Source: Kitasatospora phosalacinea | GTDB lineage: Bacteria; Actinomycetota; Actinomycetes; Streptomycetales; Streptomycetaceae | Assembly (NCBI RefSeq): GCF_000717185.1 | Contig: NZ_JNYE01000035.1 | Span: 1 to 60,740, forward strand | Reading direction: 5' to 3' | DNA length: 60,740 nucleotides | Shown here: positions 16,731 through 26,422 of the stretch, one piece after another | Position numbering within the stretch: the first letter of the stretch is position 1 | Layout: each line of letters opens with the position of its first letter | The notes under the pieces: generated by a model | What the model was told of the DNA's origin: nothing | The model's input: the letters and a program-made list of their open reading frames with translations, nothing else | Database searches by the model: none | Translations under genes and position numbers: made by a program

Positions 16731-17292
16731 TCGGCCAGTATCGGTGCCGCTCCGGGCGCACCGGTCGGCGGGGCGGCCCCGCGTGGACGGTGGGTGGTCG
16801 GGCGGGCGCGGTGGGTGCCGGTCCGGGTTCGGTTCCCGTTCACCCCCTGTGAGGCCGCGCACATCGGGGTCGCCGTCCACGATTGCGGGTAGTTGGTGTG
16901 CGGCGGACCGCGGCGGCGGGCGCCCCGGGGGCCGGAGCGGGTGGCTGCACGGGGGCGAACACCCAGGTCAGCACTGGCGCGGGGGGCACGCCGAGGGGGT
17001 CGGGAGGGGCGGTCCCGCGGTCCGGTCGGGTGCGGGTCGCGGCGCCTCCGCGGTCGGGGCCGCTACTACGGTGCGTAGTTTCGAGGGCCATTGTTCGGTT
17101 GTCCGGCGTCTGCCAAGAATGTCCCCATCCGCCAGGCAGTCCGGCCGGTTCGACCGCCGGACTCCCTGCCACCGCGTGCGCCGGGTGCGCCCCGGCCGGT
17201 CTCCGGCCGCCGGGCCCGTGGCGCACCCCGCGTCCCGGTCGGCGGCCACCGTGTCCGTCCGGCCGTCCGGCCCCGCGCGAGGAGAGGTCTCC
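16731..17292. other. 562-bp intergenic region
   Basis: This lies between the divergent phosphoesterase and lytic-enzyme genes. It holds the small palindrome ACTAC-GGTGC-GTAGT at 17065-17079 and a weak promoter-like pair TTGTTC (17091) / AAGAAT (17115). No open frame with actinobacterial codon bias and ribosome site was found. I looked for a c-di-AMP (ydaO-type) riboswitch, common ahead of cell-wall hydrolase genes in this group, and did not recognise one. Confidence 0.5.
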
Positions 17293-18186
<894 letters not shown>

Positions 18187-18245
18187 GGGGTGGCTGCGGG
18201 GGCCGCTCGCACGGGGTCTCCGCAGCTCCACCACCGTGCGTACAT

Positions 18246-18260
18246 CTGACGATACGTCAG
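18246..18260. promoter_or_regulatory. Perfect palindrome CTGACG-ATA-CGTCAG
   Basis: A 6-3-6 perfect inverted repeat, 60 bp after the lytic-enzyme stop and 160 bp ahead of the GT2 gene. It has the size and symmetry of a TetR-type operator. The regulator is not identified. Confidence 0.45.
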
Positions 18261-18384
18261 CAAGTCACGGCGTTCCGTCCTCTATCCGGACATTTCATCG
18301 CACAATCATGTCCGTTCGGTGAAGATTCGGCGAACGTCCCGTGGCCGGTGTCCGGTATCACCGCTTTGGTGCGGCTTCCGACCT

Positions 18385-18413
18385 TTGCCTGAGGCTGTCC
18401 CCGCCCCTAGCCT
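18385..18413 (+). promoter_or_regulatory. Promoter of the GT2 gene (leaderless)
   Basis: TTGCCT (18385-18390), 17-bp spacer, TAGCCT (18408-18413), close to the housekeeping sigma consensus. Start would fall 7-8 bp later, at the ATG itself (18421), giving a leaderless mRNA; no ribosome site is present ahead of the ATG. Confidence 0.55.
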
Positions 18414-18420
18414 CCCGGCC

Positions 18421-19416
18421 ATGGCCCCACCACTGATCACCGTCGTGCTGCTCGCCTACGACGAGCAAGGACAACTGAAGGAGTGTCTCGACTCGCTGCT
18501 CGGACAGTCCTTCCGCGAGTTCGAGGTCATCGTGGTGCAGACCCCGTCCGAGCACTGCCCCGAGCGGCTGGTCGAGGCCTACGAACTGCGGGACGCCCGG
18601 GTGCGGGTGCTGCGGCTGGACGCCGAGACCGGCATCGGGCGGGCCCGGATGGCCGGGGCGGCGCACGCCCGCGGCCAGTACCTGCTGTTCCTGGACGCCG
18701 ACCACCTGCTGCCGGAGGACGCGTTCGAGGCGATGGACGCGCGGCTCGCCGAGACCGGCGAGGTCGACGTGCTGCTGTTCGGCCACAACCGGGAGTACCG
18801 GGGCAAGCTCTGGCCGGGCAACGCGGCCGAGCTGCTGGCCGCCACCGGGCCCGGGGTGTTCTCCCCCGCCGAACTCCCCGAGCTGTTCGGCGCCCCGCCG
18901 CTCGCCTGGGACCGGCTGATGCGCAGCGGGACCATCCCGGCGTTCCCGGACGGCTTCTACGAGGAGGTCTCGGCGGTGCACCGCTCGCTGCTGGCCGCCA
19001 CCCGGGTCGCGGTGCTGGACCGCGAGTGCGTCACCATCCGCCGCCGCCACACCCTGCACCCGGCGGGCAGCGAGGGCGCCACCCACTTCGACCTCTTCGA
19101 CCGCTACGAGAGCACCTTCGAACTGCTGGACGCCCAGCCCGCCGAGGCCGAACCGGTCACCGCCACGGTGCGCCCGCACCTGTTCACCAGGATGATCCGG
19201 CACTACCTGTTCGTCTTCGACCTGCCGGGGTGCCTGACCCGCGCCGAGCGCCCGCAGTTCTTCCAGCGCGCCGCCGAGCACTACAAGCGCTTCCTGCCGA
19301 ACGGGTACCGGCGCCCCGAGGGCCGCGAGGGCATCAAGTTCTCGCTGCTGGCCTCGAATTCGTACGCCACCTTCGAGGTCGCGAAGTTCTCCCGGCTGGC
19401 GGGCGGGCGCCGCTGA
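18421..19416 (+). CDS. Glycosyltransferase family 2 (GT-A fold)
   Basis: A protein of 331 residues. The first 120 residues are a GT2 domain: LITVVLLAYDEQGQLKECLD, SLLGQSFREFEVIVVQTPS, GIGRARMAGAAHARGQYLLF followed by LDADH, the metal-binding DxD motif. Such enzymes move a sugar from a nucleotide donor. The C-terminal 130 residues (YRRPEGREGIKFSLLASN near the end) resemble the tail seen with teichoic-acid or cell-wall polymer GT2 proteins in Streptomyces, but no other wall-polymer genes are adjacent. No membrane spans. Confidence 0.87.
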   Translation: MAPPLITVVLLAYDEQGQLKECLDSLLGQSFREFEVIVVQTPSEHCPERLVEAYELRDARVRVLRLDAETGIGRARMAGAAHARGQYLLFLDADHLLPEDAFEAMDARLAETGEVDVLLFGHNREYRGKLWPGNAAELLAATGPGVFSPAELPELFGAPPLAWDRLMRSGTIPAFPDGFYEEVSAVHRSLLAATRVAVLDRECVTIRRRHTLHPAGSEGATHFDLFDRYESTFELLDAQPAEAEPVTATVRPHLFTRMIRHYLFVFDLPGCLTRAERPQFFQRAAEHYKRFLPNGYRRPEGREGIKFSLLASNSYATFEVAKFSRLAGGRR

Positions 19417-19649
19417 ACCGCCCGCCGCACGGCGCCCCGCTCCACGCCCCGCGCCGCCCGCCGCGCCGCACCGCGCGACCCGCCGACGACACGGCTGCGG
19501 CGGTGTCCTGACGCCCCGTCGGCCCGGTCCGCGGGGTAGAGTCCGTGCCCGCGGACAGTTCGAGTCCGCCCGCGCTCTGCTCACCGCGCCCAGTTCCGTG
19601 CACGCACCCCTGCACGCACGCACCACCGGACCGGAAGGCGAACTCCCCG

Positions 19650-20483
19650 ATGTCCTCCCCTGCTTCCCCGTCGGCGTCCCCGACCCCGGGCCCGACGCCG
19701 AACCAGGCCGCCGACCCCTCGGCCACCGACCCGACCGAGACCGCCGACGGGCCGCCCCCGGGGCCGTCCGGCCAACTGCCGCCCCAGCAGCAGCTGTCCG
19801 GCTGGACGCTCCTGCTGCTGGGGGCGCTGCTGCTGGCCGAGGCCTTCCTCTGCATGGCCGTGCTCATCAGCGTCTGGACGCCGCTCACCACGCTGACCGC
19901 CGAACACGCCCCCACCGGCGACCCGTTGCCCTGGACGGTGCTCGGCCTCGGCCCCTGGCATCTGACCTCCAACACCGCCATGCTGCTGGCCGTGCTCGCC
20001 GCCAGCGGCCTCGGCAGCTTCGTGCACGCCGCCACCTCCTTCGCCACCTACGCGGGCAACCGGCAACTGCTGCCCAGCTGGCTGCCCTGGTACCTGCTGC
20101 GCACCGCGATCGGCGGCGCGCTCGCCCTGCTGGTCTACTTCCTGCTGCGCGGCGGCCTGTTCGCCAACGGCACCGACGGCACCGCCACCAACCCGTACGG
20201 CTTCGCCGGGATCGCCGGGCTGTGCGGCCTGTTCTCCAAGCAGGCCACCGACAAGCTCCGCGAGGTCTTCGACACCGTCCTGACCACCCGGGACGGCGCG
20301 GGCGACGACGAACGCGACGACAAGATCCAACCCGTCGCCCCGACTTCCCCCGCCACCGCCACCCCCACCCCCGCAACTCCCGCCCCCACGGCGCCGGTCG
20401 CCGCCCTCCCCCTGCCGGAACCCGCGGACCCGGCCCAGCCGGTGATCCCGCAGCAGCCCTCCACCGCGCCCGACGGCACCTGA
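19650..20483 (+). CDS. Hypothetical integral membrane protein
   Basis: A protein of 277 residues, family not recognised. It has a Pro/Ser/Thr-rich N-terminus of about 48 residues and three to four membrane spans (around 51-75, 105-130, 145-170, possibly 190-205). A cytosolic segment follows (GLFSKQATDKLREVFDTVLT), then a Pro/Ala/Thr-rich tail of about 60 residues. GGAAGG precedes the ATG. The layout suggests a small membrane scaffold or sensor; nothing more can be said. Confidence 0.65.
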   Translation: MSSPASPSASPTPGPTPNQAADPSATDPTETADGPPPGPSGQLPPQQQLSGWTLLLLGALLLAEAFLCMAVLISVWTPLTTLTAEHAPTGDPLPWTVLGLGPWHLTSNTAMLLAVLAASGLGSFVHAATSFATYAGNRQLLPSWLPWYLLRTAIGGALALLVYFLLRGGLFANGTDGTATNPYGFAGIAGLCGLFSKQATDKLREVFDTVLTTRDGAGDDERDDKIQPVAPTSPATATPTPATPAPTAPVAALPLPEPADPAQPVIPQQPSTAPDGT

Positions 20484-20614
20484 GCCCGGCCCCGTTCCGG
20501 CGAACGGCCTGCCGCGCCGCGCCGTCGCAGCGCGCGCTGACGACGATCGGGGTCGCGACCGGAGCGCCGCCTGTCGCGCACGGAGGCCGCGGCCCCGCCT
20601 GGGATGATCGGGGC

Positions 20615-23503
20615 ATGGCCTCCGATCTCGCCCGTGCCCTCGCCGCCGCCGTCCGTGGCGAGGTCCGTTTCGACACCGCCGAGCGTGCCGTGTACGGGCA
20701 GGACGCGTCGAACTACCGGCAGGTGCCGCGCGGGGTGGTGAAGCCCGTGGACCGGGAGGACGTGCGGGAGGCGGTGCGGGTGTGCCGGGAGTTCGGGGTG
20801 CCGGTGGTGGCGCGCGGGGCGGGGACGAGCATCGGCGGGCAGGCGATCGGGCCGGGGGCGGTGGTGCTGGACTTCCGGCGGCACCTCGGGCGGGTGCTGG
20901 AGGTGGATCCGGAGCGGCGCACCGCCCGGGTCGAGCCGGGGACGGTGTTGGACGAACTCCAGCGCGCGGCGCGGCCGTTCGGGCTGCGCTTCGGGCCGGA
21001 CCCGTCCACCCACAGCCGGTGCACGATCGGCGGGATGGTCGGCAACGACGCCTGCGGTTCGCACTCGCCCGCCTGGGGCCGCACCTCCGACAACCTGCAC
21101 GGCCTGGACCTGCTGCTGTCCGACGGCACCGAGCTGTCCGTCACCGGCCCGCTGCCGCCCGCCGAACGGGCCGCGCTGGCCGCCGCCCCGGGCCGGATCG
21201 GCCGCCTGCACCGGGAGTTGCAGGCGCTGGCGGCGGACAACCTGGCACTGCTGCGCCGGGCGATGCCGGTGCTGCCGCGGCGCGGTTCGGGCTACCCGCT
21301 GGACGCACTGCTGCCGGAGCGCGGCTACGACCTGGTGCGGGCGGTGACCGGCACCGAGGGGACGTGCGCGCTGCTGCTGGGGGCGACGGTGCGGCTGGTG
21401 CCGGAGCCGGCCGCCCGGGCGCTGGTGGTGGCCGGGTACCCGGACGAGACGGCGGCGGCAGACGCGGTGCCCGCGCTGCTGCCGCTGGCGCCGTTGACCT
21501 GCGAGGGGATGGCCGCCGACCTGGTGGCCGCGCTGCTGGCCGCCGGTCCGCGCCCGCCGGTGCTGGACCGGCTGCCGGACGGCGCGTGCTGGCTGTTCCT
21601 GGAGACCGGTGGCGCGACGCCCGCCGAAGCGGCCGACCGGGCGCGGCAGTTGGCGGACGCGGTGCGGCGGGAGCGGGCGGCGACGGTCGCGCTGGTGACC
21701 GATCCGGGCGAGCAGCGGGCGCTGTGGGCGATCCGGGAGGCGGGGGCGGGCATCGTCACCCGGCTGCCGCCGGGACCGGACGGGCGGCCGGGCGGCGCGG
21801 CCTGGCCGGGCTGGGAGGACTCCGCCGTCCCGGTCGAGCAACTGGGCTCGTACCTGCGGCAGTTGCGGGCGCTGCTGGGGCGGCACGGGCTGCGCGGGGT
21901 GCCGTACGGGCACTTCGGCGAGGGGTGCGTGCACCTGCGGCTGGACTTTCCGCTGCGCGAACGGCCGGAGGCGTTCCGGGAGTTCCTGTGGGAGGCGGCG
22001 GACCTGGTGGTGGCGCACGGGGGTTCGCTCTCGGGTGAGCACGGCGACGGGCAGGCCCGGGCGGAGCTGCTGCCGCGGATGTTCCCGCCGGAGGTGATCG
22101 GGCTGTTCGCCCGGTTCAAGCGGATCTGGGACCCGGCGGGCCTGCTGAACCCGGGCCTGCTGGTCGACCCGCGCCCGCTGGACGCCGATCTGCGCTTCCC
22201 CGGGCGGGAGTTGCCGCTGACGCTGGCCTACCCGGAGGACGGCGGCAGCCTGCTGTCGGCGGTGCACCGCTGCGTGGGCGTCGGCAAGTGCGTGGACACC
22301 ACGACCGGGGTGATGTGCCCGAGCTACATGGTGACCGGGGAGGAGCGGCACTCGACCCGGGGCCGGGCCCGGCTGCTGGGCGAGATGCTGCGCGGCGAAC
22401 TGGTCGTCGACGGCTGGCGCTCGCCCGAGGTGCGCGAGGCGCTGGACCTGTGCCTGGGCTGCAAGGGCTGCGCGAGCGACTGCCCGGTGCACGTGGACAT
22501 GGCCACCTACCGGTCCGAGTTCCTGTACCACCACTACCGGTTCCGGCCGCGCCCGGCCGCGCACCTGTCCTTCGGCTGGCTGCCGCTGTGGCTGCGGCTG
22601 GCCCACCTGGCGCCGCGCGCCGCCGACGCCGCGCTGCGCGGCCGGTTCAGCGCGCCGGTGCTGAAGCGGCTCGGCGGGATCGACCCGCGGCGCGCGCTCC
22701 CGGCGCTGCCGGAGCGGCGGTTCAGCGCCTGGTTCCGCGGCCACCGGGCCGCGCACCCGGTGGCCGCGGACGCCCCGGCGGTGCTGCTGTGGCCCGATTC
22801 GATGTCCGAGCTGCTGGATCCGGCCCCGGCCCGGGCCGCCGTGCTGGTGCTGGAGCGGCTGGGTTTCCGGGTGGTGCTGCCGTCCGGCCCGGTGTGCTGC
22901 GGGCTGACGCTGATCGCCAGCGGCCAACTCGGCCTGGCCCGGCGGGTGGTGGCCCTTTCGCTGCGCAACCTGGGCGAACTGCCGCCCGGGCTCCCGGTGG
23001 TGGGCCTGGAGCCGTCCTGCACGGCCACCGTGCGGGCGGACTGGGCGCGGCTGCTGCCCGACAGTGCCCCCGGACTGCCGTCCCGGATCCGCACGTTGGC
23101 CGAGTTCCTGGACGAACGGGCGGTCGAGCTGCCCGAGTTGGCCGGACCGGCGATGACCCAGGTGCACTGCCACCAGCACGCCGTCCTCGGCACCGGCGCC
23201 GACCGGCGGGTCACCGCCCGGCTGGGCCTGGACAACCGCCAACTGGACGCCGGTTGCTGCGGGTTGGCGGGCGCGTTCGGCTTCGAGCGGGGCCACTGGG
23301 AGGTGTCGGTGGCCGCCGCCGAACGCGCCCTGCTGCCCGCCGTCCGGGCCGCCGCGCCGGGGACGCTGCTGCTCGCCGACGGGCTCAGCTGCCGCACCCA
23401 GCTGAACCAACTGGAGCCCGGCGCGCGACCGTTGCACCTGGCGGAGGTGCTGCTGCGGGCCTTCGAGCAGGCCGGACCGGGTGAGGGTCACTCGCCCGGG
23501 TAG
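20615..23503 (+). CDS. Fused FAD-linked oxidase / Fe-S reductase (D-2-hydroxyacid dehydrogenase-like)
   Basis: A protein of 962 residues joining two modules. Residues about 20-540 are a PCMH-type FAD-binding and FAD-oxidase C domain (VPVVARGAGTSIGGQAIGPG, FGPDPSTHSRCTIGGMVGND, SGEHGDGQAR). Residues about 550-960 are a GlpC/heterodisulfide-reductase-like part. It has cluster Cys at CVGVGKC (553, 559), CPSY, and CLGCKGCASDCP (613, 616, 619, 623), and two CCG blocks (GPVCCGLTL and DAGCCGLAG). It should oxidise a 2-hydroxyacid and pass electrons through Fe-S centres. D-lactate or D-2-hydroxyglutarate are the usual substrates; which one is not visible. The last 16 bp overlap the convergent oxidoreductase gene. 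Confidence 0.9.
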   Translation: MASDLARALAAAVRGEVRFDTAERAVYGQDASNYRQVPRGVVKPVDREDVREAVRVCREFGVPVVARGAGTSIGGQAIGPGAVVLDFRRHLGRVLEVDPERRTARVEPGTVLDELQRAARPFGLRFGPDPSTHSRCTIGGMVGNDACGSHSPAWGRTSDNLHGLDLLLSDGTELSVTGPLPPAERAALAAAPGRIGRLHRELQALAADNLALLRRAMPVLPRRGSGYPLDALLPERGYDLVRAVTGTEGTCALLLGATVRLVPEPAARALVVAGYPDETAAADAVPALLPLAPLTCEGMAADLVAALLAAGPRPPVLDRLPDGACWLFLETGGATPAEAADRARQLADAVRRERAATVALVTDPGEQRALWAIREAGAGIVTRLPPGPDGRPGGAAWPGWEDSAVPVEQLGSYLRQLRALLGRHGLRGVPYGHFGEGCVHLRLDFPLRERPEAFREFLWEAADLVVAHGGSLSGEHGDGQARAELLPRMFPPEVIGLFARFKRIWDPAGLLNPGLLVDPRPLDADLRFPGRELPLTLAYPEDGGSLLSAVHRCVGVGKCVDTTTGVMCPSYMVTGEERHSTRGRARLLGEMLRGELVVDGWRSPEVREALDLCLGCKGCASDCPVHVDMATYRSEFLYHHYRFRPRPAAHLSFGWLPLWLRLAHLAPRAADAALRGRFSAPVLKRLGGIDPRRALPALPERRFSAWFRGHRAAHPVAADAPAVLLWPDSMSELLDPAPARAAVLVLERLGFRVVLPSGPVCCGLTLIASGQLGLARRVVALSLRNLGELPPGLPVVGLEPSCTATVRADWARLLPDSAPGLPSRIRTLAEFLDERAVELPELAGPAMTQVHCHQHAVLGTGADRRVTARLGLDNRQLDAGCCGLAGAFGFERGHWEVSVAAAERALLPAVRAAAPGTLLLADGLSCRTQLNQLEPGARPLHLAEVLLRAFEQAGPGEGHSPG

Positions 23504-24486
23504 CGGACCCCGATCCGTTCCCGGACGGCGTCCAGGGTGCGCATCACGGACAGCGTGGAGTCCAGCGGCACCAGCGGGGACTCGGTCTCGCCCGCCCGCA
23601 GGCAGCGCACCACCTCGGCGGCCTCCAGCCCGTAGCCGTGCCCGGCCTTCGCGGGGCCGGTGAAGGCCTCGGGCTCGGCGCCGTCCCGGTGCAGGGTGAA
23701 CCCGGCCGGGTGGAAGAAGTCCCGGTCGATCTCGATCCGGCCGGTGCTGCCCTGCACCGAGGCCCGCTGGCCGCACTGCACGTCCAGCGAGCAGGACAGC
23801 AGGGCGGTCGCACCGCTGGCGTGGCCGAGCAGGATGCCGGTGTGGGCGTCCACCCCGAGGTCGGTCAGCCGGGCCCAGGCCTGCACCGACTCGGGGGCGC
23901 CGAGCAGCAGGTGGGCGAACGCGACGGGGTACACCCCGAGGTCGAGCAGGGCGCCGCCGCCCGCCGCCGGGTCCCACAGCCGGTGGGTCGGGTCCTCCGC
24001 GGCGGGGAAGCCGAACTCGGCCTGCACGGAGCGGACTTCACCGATCGCGCCGTCCGCGACCAGCTCGGCGATCCGCCGCACCGTCGGGTCGAGGTACGTC
24101 CACATCGCCTCCATCAGGAAGACCTCGCGCTTGCGGGCGAGGTCGACCAGCTCGGCGGCCTGGCCGGCGTTCAGCGTGAACGGCTTCTCGCACAGCACCG
24201 CCTTGCCCGCCTCCAGCAGCAGCGCGGTCGCGGCGTGGTGCGCGGCGTGCGGGGTGGCCACGTAGACGACGTCGACCTCGGGGTCGGCCGCCAGCTCCTG
24301 CCAGCTGCCGTACGCGTGCGCGATGCCGTGCCGGTCGGCGAAGGCGCGGGCGGTCTCCTCCCGCCGGGAGGCCACGGCGAACGCCTCGGCGCCGGGGACG
24401 GCCGCCAGGTCCTCCACGAAGGAGGTGGCGATCCCGCCGGTGGCGAGGACGCCCCAACGGATCGGGCGGTCAGTGATCGGCTGCAC
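23488..24486 (-). CDS. Gfo/Idh/MocA-family NAD(P)-dependent oxidoreductase
   Basis: A protein of 332 residues. The N-terminal Rossmann domain starts IRWGVLATGGIATSFVEDLA, followed by VDVVYVATPHAAHHAATALL and the family marker EKPFTLN (Lys-Pro of the active site). The C-terminal domain has GALLDLGVYPVAFAHLLLG. Such enzymes oxidise or reduce a sugar, inositol or trans-dihydrodiol ring hydroxyl. GTG at 24486 follows GGAGGAG. The 3-prime end overlaps the convergent oxidase gene by 16 bp. Confidence 0.92.
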   Translation of the reverse strand: MQPITDRPIRWGVLATGGIATSFVEDLAAVPGAEAFAVASRREETARAFADRHGIAHAYGSWQELAADPEVDVVYVATPHAAHHAATALLLEAGKAVLCEKPFTLNAGQAAELVDLARKREVFLMEAMWTYLDPTVRRIAELVADGAIGEVRSVQAEFGFPAAEDPTHRLWDPAAGGGALLDLGVYPVAFAHLLLGAPESVQAWARLTDLGVDAHTGILLGHASGATALLSCSLDVQCGQRASVQGSTGRIEIDRDFFHPAGFTLHRDGAEPEAFTGPAKAGHGYGLEAAEVVRCLRAGETESPLVPLDSTLSVMRTLDAVRERIGVRYPGE

Positions 24487-24590
24487 GGGAGGCTCCTCCG
24501 GTCCGACGACGGTGCGGGCGGCCCCACCCTATCCACCGCCCCACCTGCACGGACAGCCCCGTCCGCGGGCTGGTCGCTGCCCGGCGCCCT

Positions 24591-25742
24591 TCAGCGCAGC
24601 CGGGTGACGGCGACCAGCGCGGCGTCGTCCAGCAGGCGGCCGCCGACGTGGGCGAGGAGGTCCAGGCGCAGGGCGTCCAGCAGGGCGCGGGGGCTGTCGG
24701 CGGGGAGCGCGGCGGCGCGGTCGGGCAGGGGGTAGAAGGTGCCGTCGGCGTCCCGGGCCTCGGTGGCGCCGTCGGTGTGGAGGAGCAGGGTGGCGCCGGG
24801 CGGGAAGTCGAACTCCTCGGTGCGCCGCTCGTCCGGGCCCAGGGCGCCCATGCCGAGCGGCGGGGCGGTGCGGCGCAGCGGGAGCGGCCGGGCGCGGCCG
24901 TGGGCGAGGAGCAGCGGCGGGGGGTGTCCGCAGTTGGCGATCCGGGCGGTGGGGCGGCGGTCGGGGAGGTCGAGGACGAGGGCGGTGACGAAGTTCTCCT
25001 GGACGTCCTGGCCGCTGTCGGCGAGTTCGGCGAGGTGGCGGCGGTAGGAGGTTTCGAGGGCGTCGGCCAGCGCCGCGGGGTCCTCGTGGCGGTGGGCGAG
25101 TTCGCGGAACGCGGCGAGCAGCGCGGCGGCGTCCCCGACGGCGGCGAGGCCCTTGCCGCGGACGTCGCCGATCAGCAGGCGGGTGGCGTCCGGGGTGCGG
25201 ACGGCGGCGTACAGGTCGCCGCCGACGTGGGCCTCGTCGTCGGCGGCGAGGTAGCGGGTGGCGATCCGCAGCGGCCCGGCGCGGTCGGGCAGCGGGCGCA
25301 TCAGGACGCGCTGGACGGCGTCGGAGACGGTGCGGACCCGGTCGAGTTCGCGGTCGTGGCGTTCGCGGAGGCGGGTGTAGCCGACGATCACGCCGGTGAC
25401 CACGGCGAGGGCGAGCAGCTGGGCCTGGTGGTTGGCGGTGAACAGGCCGCCGTGCAGGACCGCGATGACGGCCTGGGCGGCCAGGGCGAGGACGCCGACC
25501 AGGACGGTCAGCCGGGTGCCCGCGAAGGAGGGGGTGATGGCGGGGGCGACCACCAGCAGCGGGCCGAGGTGGATGTTCGGGGAGATCGAGATGTCGACGG
25601 CGGAGATCAGCACGATCAGGCCGAGCGGCAGCAGCACCATCAGGTGTCCGGTGCGCCACTCGCCCAGCAGTTCGACCAGCCTCCGCCGCGCTCCCACCCC
25701 ACCACCATGCACCGCGGCCGCCGCCCCCACGACCCGGTGCAC
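24591..25742 (-). CDS. Membrane-bound PP2C/SpoIIE-type serine phosphatase
   Basis: A protein of up to 383 residues. About four membrane spans lie between residues 30 and 120 (LMVLLPLGLIVLISAVDISI, LLVVAPAI, LTVLVGVLALAAQAVIAVLH, LLALAVVTGVIVGYTR). A PP2C core occupies about 150-383 with the metal sites VGGDLYAAV, LIGDVRGKGLAAV, NCGHPPPLLL, LLLHTDGATEARD and DDAALVAV. It should dephosphorylate an anti-anti-sigma protein at the membrane. GTG at 25742 is not well supported (no ribosome site); in-frame GTG codons 10 and 15 codons later are alternatives. Confidence 0.87.
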   Translation of the reverse strand: MHRVVGAAAAVHGGGVGARRRLVELLGEWRTGHLMVLLPLGLIVLISAVDISISPNIHLGPLLVVAPAITPSFAGTRLTVLVGVLALAAQAVIAVLHGGLFTANHQAQLLALAVVTGVIVGYTRLRERHDRELDRVRTVSDAVQRVLMRPLPDRAGPLRIATRYLAADDEAHVGGDLYAAVRTPDATRLLIGDVRGKGLAAVGDAAALLAAFRELAHRHEDPAALADALETSYRRHLAELADSGQDVQENFVTALVLDLPDRRPTARIANCGHPPPLLLAHGRARPLPLRRTAPPLGMGALGPDERRTEEFDFPPGATLLLHTDGATEARDADGTFYPLPDRAAALPADSPRALLDALRLDLLAHVGGRLLDDAALVAVTRLR

Positions 25743-25796
25743 GCTGCGCGCACGGGCTATGGCGCTGCGTCACCACCGCCCCCTACCATCGGCTCC

Positions 25797-26258
25797 ATGG
25801 CCACCACCCCCACCCCCGCCCCCGTCGACGACGGCGCTGGCCGCAAGCTCACCCCCGCCGAGGCGGACGGGATCCTCGCCGAGCACTTCGCCCCCTGGGT
25901 GCAGGAGCTGGGGCTGTCCGTCGTGGAGACGGGCGAGCGCCACGCGGTGCTCCGGCTGCCCTGGTCGGACCGGCTGGCCCGGGAGGGCGGCGGGCTGTCC
26001 GGGCAGGCGATGACGGCGGCGGCCGACACCGCCACCGTGATCGCGATCTCCGCGGCGCTGGGCGGTTTCGCGCCGATGACCACCGTCCAGCTGTCCACCA
26101 CCTTCCAGCGGCCGGCCCGCGGCACCGACCTGCTGGTCACCGCGCGCCTGACCAAGCTGGGCCGCCGGGTCGCCTTCGCCGACATCACCCTGACCACCCC
26201 GGACGCCCCGTCCGACCCGGTCGCCCACGCCACCACCGTCTACGCCTTCCCCGGCTGA
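25797..26258 (+). CDS. PaaI-type hotdog-fold thioesterase
   Basis: A protein of 153 residues. The hotdog core has LRLPWSDRLAREGGGLSGQA, the long helix MTAAADTATVIAISAALGG, and TVQLSTTFQRPARGTDLLVT followed by AR, then GRRVAFADITL. Members cleave acyl- or aroyl-CoA thioesters; the substrate is not determined. TACCAT eight bases before the ATG could be a -10, making this leaderless too. The gene diverges from the membrane phosphatase by 54 bp. Confidence 0.85.
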   Translation: MATTPTPAPVDDGAGRKLTPAEADGILAEHFAPWVQELGLSVVETGERHAVLRLPWSDRLAREGGGLSGQAMTAAADTATVIAISAALGGFAPMTTVQLSTTFQRPARGTDLLVTARLTKLGRRVAFADITLTTPDAPSDPVAHATTVYAFPG

Positions 26259-26261
26259 GCG

Positions 26262-26343
26262 GGCCGAACGGGTTCCCCGGCCGAGCGGGTTGGGCAGGCT
26301 GAGCGAGCTGGGCAGGCCGAGCGGACCCCGGCCGAACGGCCCC
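26262..26343. repeat. Degenerate 14-18-bp tandem repeat
   Basis: Five imperfect copies of GGCCGAGCGGGTTGGGCA-like units fill the gap between the thioesterase and GDSL genes, starting 4 bp after the thioesterase stop. Confidence 0.6.
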
Positions 26344-26422
26344 GCCGAACCCCTACCCACCGGCGCTACCGGGCAGTAGCCTCCCCTGGTCGATCCGATC
26401 GCGACCCACCGCTGGAGGTCCC

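Noticed and set aside
16731..17292. c-di-AMP (ydaO) riboswitch ahead of the lytic transglycosylase
   Set aside because: Such switches are common before wall hydrolase genes in this group, but I could not find the conserved core in this region.
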